64,000 nucleotides of DNA from Tetrahymena thermophila SB210. Lineage: Eukaryota; Ciliophora; Oligohymenophorea; Hymenostomatida; Tetrahymenidae. The notes under the pieces were generated by a model. The model had not been told where the DNA came from, ran no database searches, and saw only the letters and a list, made by a program, of their open reading frames with translations. Shown one piece after another: positions 10,801 to 24,000 of the stretch (positions are counted from its first letter, which is position 1; each line of letters starts with the position of its first letter). The DNA is taken from NCBI RefSeq assembly GCF_000189635.1, contig NW_002476163.1:248001-312000 (forward strand). Direction: 5' to 3'. The translations under genes and the position numbers were made by a program.

Positions 10801-13736
10801 CCTGCTGATTTGTGAATCTAAATTTTTTTATTAAAATACAAAAAAAAGATATTTTTTTAACTAACTATCAAAGCAAAATATAAAAAATTTTCAATATATT
10901 TATATATTTAACACTCAAATTACCTCTGTTTCAAATGTTAAAATACATTGTATAGGCTCGTCATGCTTCCAACCAAAATAATGAGACTTAATTCTCAATC
11001 TTTATCTCAGTTTTTCTGCATCTTCTTCTATTTTTTATTCATATTTTTAAACTTTTTTATAGCCAACAAAAGTCCCATCTTTTTCAATGTCTGGTCCATA
11101 AACTATATTCTTTTCATATTAAGGCCTTGCATAAACTAGTATCTTAAATCCAAGGTAGTCTACTATAACAGACAAAGGAACTCTTAAGGAGTAAGTAGGA
11201 TCATACTTTCTAATCTTTATGTAACTACTGCTTATACTGTTTAATATTCTAAATTAATCCCCTCCAAACTTAATACTTGATGAATCAAAATAATCAACAC
11301 CTTCTTCTTAATTATAGCTAATATCTTACAAATAATCAGGTACCAAGTTAATTTGCTTTGTAAAAAAAACTTTAGCTATAACATTCTCTTCTGGAATATA
11401 AAACATATCATCTATATCAATTTCTTTGTTTGGATCTAATTGGAATAAATCCTTAGTGCCTTGATTTTTCTTTGTGGGACTTTAACTTTTTAAATTTTAG
11501 CTACTATTTAACTCTCGAATTTTCTCTAGTTCAGGAATAGCAACCATACTTTTAAATCTAGGTTCATAAATTGGTTTTGGCTACATTAAATCCTCAACAA
11601 GAGATTTAGCAGCTCTTATCGCCTTTTCTCTAAATTATCCTAGATATAAAAATAGTTTAATTCCTTCCTTTAGCTAATCCTCAAGTGTTGATGCTTTTAA
11701 ACTACTCTCTAAAAAACTATGGTATCTAAATTAATTTATAAAATATTTAACATAAATATTATTTTATTCAATAAACTTTGTCTAAAATATTTATTATATT
11801 TAAACATCAAAAATATTTTGTATTAACTTTCTGATATGAAACATACAATTTTGTAAGCTATTAATAATTATTTAAAATGCATTCAAATATTTACTCCTTT
11901 CAAAATCAATTAACTAATCAATCAATAAGACAATCTCTTAAAATTCATTCATTTTTAATACAACCAATTAATTACATATTCTAAAAAATTTAAGAGGAGT
12001 AATAATAATGTATTTTAATTGTGTTAAATACTCTTTATTAAAGTCTAAATTTGATTAAAATTAACTTTACCTAAACTCATGACTGTTTTCAGCATTTCTT
12101 CTGACAATAGCTTTTTCAATACTATCTTTGAGTGAATTGTCAGAAGACATAGGAAAATATCCTATAGTTGTATGCTATTTACCTAATCTTAATCTTTAAT
12201 AGGGAGAACCTCCATACTAGCTGTTTAAATTTGAATCACTACCTATATAGGTTAGAGTTTTTTATTTTTACACTATTCTATTTGCAGTAGTCATACTCCC
12301 TCCATCAGAGATATTTTATTAAATAGCTGATTATGTGTTTCTTAAAGCTGGAGTTGATGGCACATTTTTTAATTCTTAATCACTGTTTTGATCTGAAAGC
12401 ACTTGCTATGACTGTGTTTTTTGAAGTTAGCTACTTTAAACTGTTGGTTGAGGTAATAAATTGCTAAAATTAGGTATACTAGAATTACCATTTCTTTAAA
12501 AATTTCTTTTAGTTTCTAACATAGGAGATGCCACATCTTTTTCTTCTTCAGGATCTTAATTCGAAGAAGAAGATGATGACTATGATTACTACACTTTTTC
12601 CATATTTATCTTAAATGTTTCGTTTGTAGTTTTTTAATAGGATTCTGTGAGGTAAGGAATGTTTGAGAGTGTATCTTTTAATAATTAAAAATAATTTCAA
12701 AAACACAAATCTCAAATAAAATAATTAAGTCACTGACTGCTATAAAATATAAAACAATTTATTTATTTATTTATACCTTTATCGTTTTTTATTTCTAAAA
12801 TGCTTTGTCTCTTTCCTTTAAAGTTTGCTAAGCGTTAAACTGTATGAGCTATATTATTTTCTTTTCTGGGTGAAGATGAAACTTACTCAAAAGAGGGGAG
12901 CTAATTAAAAGATCCTTTTAAGCTAGGCTAAGAATTTAGCTTCATTTAAGATGTATTTTTTAATGGGGATTAATCATTTCCTTTTTTAATAGGACTTGCC
13001 TTATCATCTTGATTTTTCTTTTCTTAATTCATTTTTTTCTTTAAATTATTTAAGTCTTCTTATTCATCATAACGACTAGCTTCTTCATCTTCCTCATCTT
13101 CTTCATTTAATTACTCATTAAAATTTTTAATAAATAAGTTTTCTTTTTGGTTCCCATTAAAATTTAGAGAAGATTGAGACTCCTTTTTCTAAATTGAGTT
13201 GTATTAATTTGTATTATGATTTGTTTAATCTTCTTTTTTGCTACTTTTCGCTTCAAATATCTTCTATTTTATAAACTCTGCTTGCTCAGATTTTTTACAA
13301 ATGAACTCCCAAGTTTCAATGTCATTTTCCTTTTTGCTTATAATTGATTTTCTTTTCATATCAAAAAGACCCTTTTTAAGGAACTCAATTACAATTCTAT
13401 TTTTCTTTTCTGAAGTTAAGTTAATAGCCTAAATATATTCTATGTTAATGCCTTTTTTAAATTTGCCACTAACTGGCTTATCTTCAACAAAATTCTTTAC
13501 AGGCTTGAAATACTTCAATTATGCATCTTCAAGTTATAAAATTCTCTTAGTTTTTTTATATTATACTAAATTTAATGTGGTTCTAAATTGGAATCATCAA
13601 ATAAATGTACTTCGTTGCTAAATAGCTTGCTTGATGATATTTTATGAACTTTCTTACTAAAAAAAATTCCTTATGGCAGTGCTGGCTCTGATCTATTTTC
13701 TCCATTTGTATTTGTCCTAATTGAAGGAGTTGTCAT
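7897..13736 (-). CDS. CLU (clustered mitochondria / TIF31) family protein, 1754 aa
   Basis: Nine exons: 13736-13611, 13545-12777, 12674-10924, 10817-10324, 10261-10103, 10040-9407, 9344-9222, 9169-8890, 8825-7897. The introns are 52-106 nt, all GT-AG, and phases agree throughout. Family evidence: a CLU-domain stretch near residues 790-870 contains VDYLGFKILVYARP and a following NIVYG. A RPEIL segment lies near 950. The most telling block is near 1035-1090, with EALHSNGLNIKYISYIAE and then FEQEMVARTVKRMI, matching the conserved CLU central region. Residues about 1310-1480 contain TPR-like pairs such as YGLSKSYFSIGYYKECIETL, as expected of the family C-terminus. CLU proteins bind mRNAs for mitochondrial proteins and keep mitochondria dispersed. 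The first ~600 residues include a helical region near 70-140 and long Ser/Gln-rich linkers unlike other CLU proteins. The first intron (13546-13610) and the intron at 10041-10102 are the least certain. Confidence 0.82.
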
Positions 13737-14503
13737 ATTAGATGAAGCTTACAAAATATAATAAATATATCAAATTTAATGATAAACTTTGTATACAGCT
13801 TTTTTTGTTAAAGCTTAATTGTTTAATTAAACATCCTGTTTTTGATTACGCTAAATAATAATACTATAATAAGTAAATAGATAGATTAACAATTCAAGAC
13901 CAATTCAAATCAATATTTTAAAAATGAGAAACTAAAGTATTTAGCTTAAATCAAAATAAGAGATTTTTCTGTTAAATAATATTTTTTAGAAAAGTTTTTA
14001 TCATGCATATGGTCAATATATTTGAGTTTAAAATATTAAATGCAGATGCTTCTCAATTGTCCTAAAAAAAAAGTGAATTTATTTTTATTGTTTTTATGCT
14101 ACAATCTTTTACCAATATTTCCCTGAAATATTAATTTTCAAACATCCTAAATATAAAGTTTTCTCTCACATATTTAATAAAAAAGTAAGAATCCTTTGAG
14201 TGGTTAAAAAAATGAATTAAAAAATAATTAAAAATCTAAAATTATTATCAAAAATCTGATTAAAATTTTGAGTTTAAATTTTCTAAAAACTTGGATGAAT
14301 TTCTGGATAAGCAAAATTATTTGATTAATATAAGTGAATTAATTCTAAAATAATCTACAAATATATAATATAAACTACTTAAAAATTAAAAATAAGCATT
14401 AATTTATTTGTATACTTCATAAAAATGTTAATAATAAGATTTTGTAGAGTAAGCAATTTCAAAATAGAAGTTTATAGAGAAATTTTATTCTTTTACACTA
14501 TTT
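13737..14503. other. Intergenic between the WG-repeat gene and the CLU gene
   Basis: About 770 bp of AT-rich sequence holding the CLU gene's 5' flank and the 3' flank of the WG-repeat gene. No ORF or RNA gene supported. Confidence 0.5.
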
Positions 14504-17500
14504 TCATTCATAGGCAGGTATTTTTTGGCAAAAAGAGTCGTAAATACTTGCTTCAAGAGTGTTAAGGCAAATAAGAGATGTTTTCTAGTTTTCAGACTAT
14601 TCAGGTAATTCGACATATTCTAAATCAGGAAAAATTTATTTCACATGCATCAGATTGATTGTAGCATGGTTGGTGTAGTTATAACCTGCTACCATATTTT
14701 TATCAAGCAAATATTTAGCGAGCTTGTTGAGCTCAACATGCTAGTTTGGTAATGAAGACTCAACCCAGCAAGGGAAAATAGTTCTTCTCTCTTTAGTTTC
14801 TTGTATTTAAATCTATTAAAAAAATTATTTATAAAATAAATTAGGTTTTTAAATAATTACATTTTTGATAGATTCAATAGCAGTTTCATAGTCTAAAAAT
14901 CCAAGCTCCTATTAAGAAGTTCTGTTACGTGTTGATATCAATGGTAAATGTCTATATTACTCATATGGCATGAATGTATTAAACTAGCATAGAATGTTAT
15001 AGCGCTTGGGCTCATCAGGTATTACGTATACTAGTCTATCATGAAATAGCTTTTAAGTAAAATATTAAATTAAATAATTAAGTAAGTAAATCAAATAATA
15101 CATTGTAAGCTGTGTTTTCACAGGGTTCGCAAAGAATTGACTACTTTTCAGGGACAAGATATTTCTTATATACTTAGAAAAATCCGGAGTATGTTTAATA
15201 CTTTTTAAGTTGACTTTCCAACAATTTTTATGGATTAATAATTATAGCCATTTCTAGATCATCATCATCTCCATCCTCTTGATCTATAGTGTCTTTATTT
15301 GAAATTAGTTAATTTATTGATCCTTCGTAAATCTACTCATCGAGAGGTATACCTGTAGGATTATACTCCTTGTCAGTATCCCTATCAACAATCAAAGGAG
15401 AAAATCTAGCAAAGCATCCTTCTTCCTCTTTTTCTAAATCTATGAATTATGGAATTTTAGACTTAGCTTAAAGAATGGAATCTTCACCTTCTTCATTTTT
15501 TTTAACTCTTTTAGTACCAAATATTCTCTCCTAAACTTCTGTTTCTGACATATCATTAATACTAAGTACTTGAGTTTATTTTTTTTCTTACAGTCTAGGG
15601 TCTTTCGAGGGTCTTTTAGTGAGTAATTTGCTATCATTATTTAAAGAATCTTAATTATTACCTCCCCAGCTTGATGTTGTTGTTGCTTAAGTACTTGCTG
15701 CTTCTTTTACTTAAGATGAACCCCATCCACCCCCACAACCTCCTTATACTGTAGTGTTATCTTCAGTAGTAGATCCCCATCCACCTCCTCCACTTTAAAC
15801 TGAAGGTGCATTGTCTGAAGAGTTATTCCAACCACCTTCCCCAGAGTTACTTTTTTATTTATTGTTATTTACAAAAGAAGAATTATTATTATTATTATTT
15901 CTATTATTATTTCCCCTAAAATTTTATCTCTCTCCTCCTTAATTTTAATTTGAGTTGTTTCTATTATTTCCATTTCCCCATGAGCCTTATCTTTTATTCT
16001 CACCCTAATTCTAATTGTCAGATGCTCCCCATTTTTTACCATTGTTGCCTCCTCCATTATTTTCACTAGAGCTGTTGTTATTATTAGAGAAAGATGAGCC
16101 CCATCCACCAGTTCCAGACTAAGTTGAATTTTCTATTTTTGAGGATTCTTAATTCCCCCATCCTCCTGATGTTGTAGAATTTTCATTATTAGAACTATTA
16201 TTACCCCACCCATCTTAAGAATCACTCTTATTAGCTTATTATTCGTTATTTTGTTTTGAGTTTCCCCAACTTCCGTTTCCTTGCTTTCCTCCTTACTAAT
16301 CTTTATTTTAGCCCCATGCTCTATTTCCTCCCTATCTATTATTATTGTTATTCTAGTTGTTGTTCCCATTATTTCTAAATCTGTTGTTATTATTAGTATT
16401 GCTATTATTGTTATTATTTGTAGATGTTGAACCCCAGGAATCTCCTCCTCCTTGAGTTTAATCAGAAGTGTTTCCCCAACCTCCACTACTTGATTGAGAT
16501 TCTTATTTATTTTCAGTTTATTAAGATCCCCATCCTCCACTAGATTCACTGGTTTAGTTTGTATTTGCTGTTGTATTAGTATTCGAAGAACCCCAACCTG
16601 AAGAAGCTTCAGAACTGTTTTTATTTTCATTTGTAGAAGATCCCCATCCACTAGAAGAAGTGGTTGTATTATTTTAATTAGCATCGTTTGAGGAAGCTCC
16701 CCAGCCACTTCCTCCTGTAGATTAAGAGTTATCATTAGATTAGCTATTCCAACCACCAGAGTTGTTACTTTAACCTTCGTTTGAATTGGTCTTTTTGAAT
16801 GAATTATTTCTATTTTGGTTTTAAAACCCTCCACCATTATTATTGCGTTCTCCGCCATTTCTGTTGTTGTTATTCTTATTCCAGCCTCCTCCGTTATTTC
16901 CATTTTTATTCTCTCCTCCTTCTTTGTTAAAGTTCCTATTATTATTGTTGTTGTTGAATCTCCTTTATCCTCCATTGTTATCATTTCCAGATTCTCCATT
17001 ATTGTTATTTCTATCGAATCTTCTTCCACCTCCATTATTTCCATTGTTATTGTTATTATTTCTATTAAATCTACCTCCGCCTGAGTTATTATTATTATTA
17101 TTATTATTACTTCCATTGCCATTTGAAGAACCCCATCCTCCGCTATCAGTAGATTAGTTACCCCATCCACCTTCTGAGTTATTTTTATTGGAATTATCTT
17201 CATTTCCAGAAGTAGAACTTCCCCATACTGCTGTTGATGATGATGGATTGTTATTGGTAGATGATCCCCATCCACCTCCATTTCCTTCATTATTTTAGCT
17301 TGATGTATTATCATTGCTTTGTGCTCCCCATCCTCCTGTACTAGAAGATTGAACGGATTCATTATTAACTTTATCTTTATTACTAGAACCCCATCCTGAA
17401 GAAGATGATTTACTTTCTGTTTAAGCTCCCATAGAGTTTTAACTGCCTCCCCATATATTAGAGGAAGAATCTGACTTAGGAACTAACTCATTTTAAGATT

Positions 17501-17987
17501 ATCCTCCCCATCCGCTTCCGCTAGTGTTTGAAATCGATTAATTTTATGTAATTGAAGTTTCATCTTTAGTATTAGATTCCCATGTAGTAGAACAATTACT
17601 CATTTTAGCAAAATCTACCTATGTATTAGCACTTTCTCTCAAAGGTTTAGAGTCATCTGTTCTCATATCACTTTATAATTATCTAAGAGGTTGATCTTCA
17701 TTTCCATTTTAATGCATAGAATCTTTCTCTCCTGATGATTGCTTTTTAGGCTTTTCATTTTATTTTTCTTGTAGAATTTGCTGCACTCTATCTGTATTTA
17801 TTTCTTCAAAAACAAAGCTTTTAGGTTCTTCATCTTCTGCTTCTTTATCGTCTAAAGCAGGTTACTTATTCTAAATCATGTGATTGATGTCCTTAGCTGC
17901 ATCCAATTACTCACAACTTAGCTAACCACTTTCAATTGAAATATCATCTTTTTGTTCCATTTCTTAATTAACTAGAGAAACTTCCAT
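14504..17987 (-). CDS. WG/GW-repeat (Argonaute-hook type) protein, 1127 aa
   Basis: Three exons (17987-15102, 15049-14861, 14812-14504) with 52- and 48-nt phase-0 introns; stop TGA at 14506-14504. Residues about 158-775 hold roughly 24 Trp-Gly dipeptides, mostly as GGWGS, SGWGS or GGWGN. They sit in Ser/Asn/Gly/Gln-rich sequence, with R-G-N-rich patches around 330-430 (for example GGRRFDRN). WG/GW arrays of this kind are the Argonaute-hook platforms seen in GW182, SPT5L/KTF1, NRPE1 and Tetrahymena Piwi-associated proteins; binding here is inferred from the repeats. The N-terminal ~150 residues are acidic and charged. The C-terminal ~350 residues are ordinary folded-looking sequence with conserved-type Cys, Trp and aromatic residues that I cannot assign. 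No zinc knuckle (CCHC) was seen. It may be one of the known Tetrahymena WG proteins or a new one; I do not give a symbol. Confidence 0.85.
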
Positions 17988-17988
17988 T

Positions 17989-18076
17989 CTAAATTTTTGT
18001 ATAAAATAGGATATCAAAATCAATTATTTTTGCTGAGATAAAAATCATGTGAATCTTCATCTCTAATCAAAATTAC
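17989..18076 (-). other. Probable intron in the 5' UTR of the WG-repeat gene
   Basis: Reading the minus strand, a GTAATTTTG donor (from 18076) follows a purine-rich exon-like sequence. An acceptor AAATTTAG ends at 17989, one base before the ATG of the WG gene. The 88-nt length and AT-rich interior suit the introns elsewhere in the window. No ATG is needed upstream, so the intron would lie in the leader. Confidence 0.45.
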
Positions 18077-21000
18077 CTTCTTCTTAAAAGTTGCACGTCA
18101 GGTATAGCCTCTTTATCTATCTTAAAGCTCTACTTTCTTGTTTGAGATTATGTTTATTATCTTTTATGTTTTTTTTTAATTTATTCTAATTAATTTATTA
18201 ATTTTAATAATCCGCAAAATCTTTCTAGCTATTAAATTAAAATTTGAATATAAACAGACACATTTTTAGTGAGAATCCAAAAGCAAATGAAATTACTTTT
18301 TTTTAGCTAAAACTCTAATAATTCAAACCAGTATTTATTAAATTCTAACAAATAACTTTTGATACTCATCTAAACAAATTTTAAAAGCTAATAAACTTAG
18401 CTAAACTCTATGATGAAATGAATGATTAGCTAAGATTATTATCCATTTTAGTTAGCATCTAATAAGTGTTATTATTTCACGATAAATAATTTTATTAGTA
18501 GTAGTGAGTTTTTATGAAAACAAATTTAATTTATTATCTTCAATTTAATATTAAAATTTTGGAGAGATTTTTGTAGAATAAAAAAATAAATATTTTATTG
18601 CAATTATTGGAAGATGGAAGGAAGAGACAAAAATAATTTTAAAATAAGTTTATTAGTAAAAATGAGTTTATATTTTTTAAAAATGTACAAATAATATTTT
18701 TTATAAAAATTAAAATAAATTATTTAATTGCAATTAAAATTAAGTTTAATATGTATTTAAATAAAAATTTAATATGATTTTCCTCCATTTTTAAATAATC
18801 TGAAATTAAAATAAAGAAAATGTCCAAATTATCGTTTATATAAATTTCAAAAAAAATTATATTTATAAAATTTCTTTTAAAAATTATATTTATTTAAAGA
18901 TATATTTTAAATGAAAATTTTTGATTAAACAAACTCATTTTATATTTCACTATTTTTTAGTGTGTTAAGAAAAATAGCTTTTACCTAATCTCAATATTTA
19001 AAAATTTTGTTTATTTTTTTTATAATAAACACTTTTTCATTTTTAGAAAATGCGTTTAAAATTAATTCAACATAATAAATAAATTGGTGTAACATAAGTT
19101 TTATTAATTTATGTAAATGAGTGAATGATTTTAAAAATTTATTTATGATCATTGTAAAGTTTTTTAGTTTAGTAATAAATTTTGTAATGTTTTAACATCA
19201 TAATTAACTATTTTTTATTTTTTTTGATTTATTTAAAATTCAAGCTCTTATATTTGACTTTTCCTTTTTCAAGCTTTGATTTTAGATATGAATATAAAAT
19301 TAAAAAAATTAAGCAAATATTCTTAAATTGAGTTTCTTTTAACTTACAGTTATTAGTGATAATATACTTTAAGTTGATGATTAATTACAAATTTATTTCA
19401 ATGGCTTAACTTTATTTTCACCAATACTCTTCTCATTATGAATAGCAAAAAATTAATACGTATACAAACTTTAGCTGATATAAAATCAAATTTACTAAAA
19501 TTATAGATTGTTTAGCTTGATTGATTGAGAAGTAAATTAATTAAAAATCTTTTAATAGTTAGCTAGTGTTTCTTAAGAAAAAAATAATATTTTTTGCAGC
19601 TATCTAAATTAGATTTTTAACAGATTGTCATAGGGTGGGTAATTAGTTAGTTGTCTATAAATTTCTAAACTTATAGTATTTACAAAAATTCTTACTCTTA
19701 TTTCATAAATAATGAAAAATATACTTATTTATAATAACAAGATAAATATATTGCAAGTTTTAAAGCAGTATCTAATCGAATTTTGTATAATCAAAATTTA
19801 ATTTTTATTAAAATAATAAATATATTTTTTTATTTATTACTTAGATTATTTGTGGTGATACTTGAATTCTCAAAAAAAGTCAATTATAGTTACTATTAGT
19901 TTTTTTATTTTTTGCATAATCTTGAATTGTAATTTATCTGATTAATTAAATCGCTTTCTTATCTATTTCATTAGTCTGATTTTACATAATCTAAATGAAT
20001 CCACAATTTATAATTCAGAGAATTGTTTGTGAGCTTTCTTTTTCTCAATTTTCTGAGAAATTGAAAGCAAATAATAAAAAAAATAAAGATTAATTAAAGT
20101 ATATGTGGATGATATCTAAATTAATTTATAAAAAAAATAATATTTATTATAGCTTTTTAAAACAAACATATTTTATTACATATCCCTCTTATTTATTTAT
20201 AACTATTTTTAATGTAAGTAACCTCAATTTAATTTTTTAATCATCTAGGAATAGTTAATTTTATGTTAATAAAAGTACCCAGTACTTTTTATAAAAATTA
20301 GCTAGTCAAAATCCAATTTTAATTCTTATGATTTGCTCTTATATTAAATGTAATAAACAAAATACAAGTAAATAACTACGAATATATATTAAAATATACT
20401 CTAAATCTTTAATTTAACAAAATTTACTACTTAAAAAATACCAACTATGTTGCTTATCTTTTTTTAATTTCTAAGGGCTAAGCTAAATTATTTGTTTATG
20501 AAGCTGTATTTAATTTATTTAGAAATTGAAATCTAAAATTACATTTTATCATTTAAAAAAGAAAATTCAGAATTTTTTCATATGGATATTTCTTAACTAA
20601 ATCTTTTCTTCATATAAAATATGAGTTTATTTAAGTATGTATCTATGTAAGAATTATCAATTAAGTTTTTTCAAAAGCTAATCATTAAGAATTAAGATTT
20701 TTATTATTGAAAATTACAGATAAATTAACACAACTAATTAAAAAAGCTCAACTTGATTATTGTCGATGGAAGCACCTTCATTTAATTAAAATATTCTATC
20801 AAATTGATTTTATTGTGAATTATTTTTTTAATATCTTGTGTTCTATTTGTAATAAGTTTTATATAATCGAAATATAAAGAAAGTACAAGACTTTACAAGA
20901 AAAGTTATGTAGATAATGTAAAATAGCTTAGCTTTTATAAAAATTTTTAATTTCTTATTTTTTTCTACTTATTGTTTATTATTATTATACTTGTTTTAGA

Positions 21001-24000
21001 TAAAAAAATAAATAAATAATTCAAAATGCCAATTTTAATCTATTGGAATTATTAATATATTTACAAAGAAAATTAATAATATTGCAAATAAATGCTAATA
21101 TTTTTTATTTACACTTTCAAAAAAACAAGTAAATACTAAAATTTAATTAAATTTAAATTTTCTAACAATATTTATTAAGTATCTATCATCTATCTTAAAA
21201 GAATTTTAAGTTTTTAAAATTGTGAAAGAATATAAAACATCCACACACTTATTTAATTATTTTGCTTCATAATATGTAGCTGTATGATATTTTTACTGAT
21301 TAAGTGTTCCAAAATTAAAAGTTAAAAAAATCCATAATAGCTTATTTTACCAATTAGAAGAATAAAAAATAGATTGCTTTACATTTAAAAAAGTAGAATA
21401 TAAGACAGTGACGCACATATCGATTATAGTGTAAGATTATGTTTTAGATTATAAAATATTGAATAAATAATGATTTAAATGTCTTGTTTTTTTTTTTGTG
21501 ATACTTTGAAAATGCGAGTTTCTAAAATTAATTTTTTTGTCTTCATCTCAATAAATTTCAACACAAATTTTTTAAATTAAAAATCTCTGATTATTTTTAT
21601 GTAATATTTTTATGGTAAATGAGTTTTATTTAAAAATAAATTATTGTCGACAATATTTCAATATTTTCATCAAAATAAAACGAAGTATATTAAAATTGAT
21701 CTTATAATTGAAGTTACTATTATAGAAGTAACTTATGATAGAAAGGAGACGTTTATAAAGAATTTGTTTTCAGTCTATCAAAAGACTTTAAACATTATCC
21801 TTTTGAATTATTTGTTTGGATATTCACCTAAATTTAATTAAAAGTTTGTCTTTTTTTATTACATAAAAACTTATATTATTTTAAATGGTAATAAATACGC
21901 ATATCCAATCTATAGAAACATAACAAGTTAATAACTTTTAATTATTGTTTTTGTTTTTCTACCTTCACCTAAATATTAAAATAAATACAATTGATTTCAA
22001 AATATTTACCAGTACTATTGAATCTATTTTTTTTAGTACGCAACATATACCATTTTGTTTATCTAAATTAGTTTGAACAAAATTAGTGGGATCAACTAAT
22101 TTTTTACTTTAATACGAGTAAAAACAAGAGAATTTGATCTTCATAAAAAATATTATTAGATTTTCTTATATAATTTATTGTAATGAGGCCTTTTGTAAAA
22201 AGTATAAACCCTAATTTCTGATTTAATCCTGCAACTAAATTGATACCTAGCTATTATTTAAATCACTAATACTTATAGTAAACGAATGATTGAAATTTGT
22301 ATTTTATTAATTTTTTATGAATATTATAAAATCTGATAAGTGCCTAAATGCTTTCTGTAATTATTTATATAAATCATGTGATTTAAAAGCTTTTTCAATT
22401 CACTAATATATGCCTTACAATCTTCCTGACTAATTATGGGAAAATAATAGTGTAAAGTAAGATTATTTTATCTTAGTTTCAAGCGCTAGCTTATATTTTA
22501 GAAAATAAAAATTAACTTAAATATTGTATGATCTGCAATAGTTTGCTTTTTGTGGTTATATATATTTTTTTTAGTTTATTTGAACCCCTTTGAAATACCG
22601 CCTATTTCTCTCAATAACAAAGATCTGTAATCAAAATTTTTAATTAACTCAGCTTCTATTGTTAGTCACTAATTATTAGCTGGTAATTAACTTTTTAATT
22701 TACATAATCATTTAATTTACTGTTATCATTTTATTTAATATGATAAATTTTTGATTTTGTTTTTTCAAGAATAGAATTAAATAAATTAAATCAATCAATT
22801 TAAGACTTAATTATTTTTTATCCATATCTTCTTTATTATTGTATTTAAATTCAAAATACTTAAAATATTTACTTATAGCTTAATGGTGAGCATAAATTAA
22901 AAAAAAATTACTTTAGCATTTTTAAATATTGAGTTAGTAATTATTATTAGATATATATCCAGTACTGCAATCTGAAGTAAAAAAATAGTATGCTATTCAT
23001 TTATCTACAGATAAACAATTTGAAGAGGAAATAAGATCTATAAAAGTTGATAAATAAAATTTAAATATTAGTTCATTAACTTAAATTCCAAATATAAGCA
23101 TTTTAATCAGCATTTGCTTAATAAAATATAAGTCTTCTCAAAATTATCATCAAACAATTGATTATTTGTTTAGTATAAACCATTTCTATAGTAGCGTCTC
23201 AAAATAATCTTGAGATCTTGATAGCATGTTCATTTAAGGAGTTTTGATAAAACAAGTAAACATTTTTATCGAGAAGTTATCCAAAAGATTAAAAATGCAA
23301 GTTTATTGTGTTGGTTGAATACTTTTGTAAAAAAAACTGAAAATAGAAAATAAAATATAAAATAACAGAAAATACAGTTAATACTTATTTTAAGATTTGA
23401 TATCAAAGATTAATAAATTAAACAAACTGACACAAAATGTTTAAATAAAGAATATTTTGTATGTTTGGTATTTTCTTATATAATTTTTTTGAAATAGCTT
23501 TTAGCTTTTGGAATATGATTCAATTCTGTAAAATGCATACAACGCATCTATTTCATTAAATTATTCTTCTAAAATTGTAAATAATTTTAGACCATGTTAA
23601 AAAAAATTAGGCGGTCTATTTCTTTCTTTTTTTAACAAATCTAACTCAGTAATTTAATCAAATTAAATGTTTGAGAAGCTGCACTAAAAAACAAAGAAAC
23701 TCATTAAAAAAAAAACCTTTAAAAACAATTAACAAACATTTAATTAAAAAATTTAATTTCCTTCTTCTTGAATATATCTATTTACTTAATTTCCTCTTCT
23801 TTTTCCTTTGAGCAGACACCAATTTAACTTTTATTTTTCACTATTTTAAAAAAAAGGTCAGTAGGAATTGAGTTAAACAGAAGTAAAATTTATATCTGAA
23901 TTTTATGGTTACATTTAGATATTTACTAGGAATAATCTAATAATAAGATGTTAAATATGTAAAATAAATGATAGTAATATTATTTCTGATTCTTTGTTTT

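Noticed and set aside
11946-11952. Start of a separate gene at internal ATGs in the CLU gene (also near 12140 and 12280)
   Set aside because: The frame is open and protein-like on both sides with no stop or promoter-like gap, so they are internal methionines.
16815-17157. Plus-strand ORFs inside the WG-repeat gene
   Set aside because: They are antisense shadows of the GGT/GGA/AAT-rich WG array; the minus-strand frame is far longer and coherent.
21610-22000. Open frame(s) of 65-120 codons on the plus strand
   Set aside because: Two overlapping frames are equally open, composition matches flanking intergenic DNA, and such lengths arise by chance when TGA is the only stop in AT-rich sequence.
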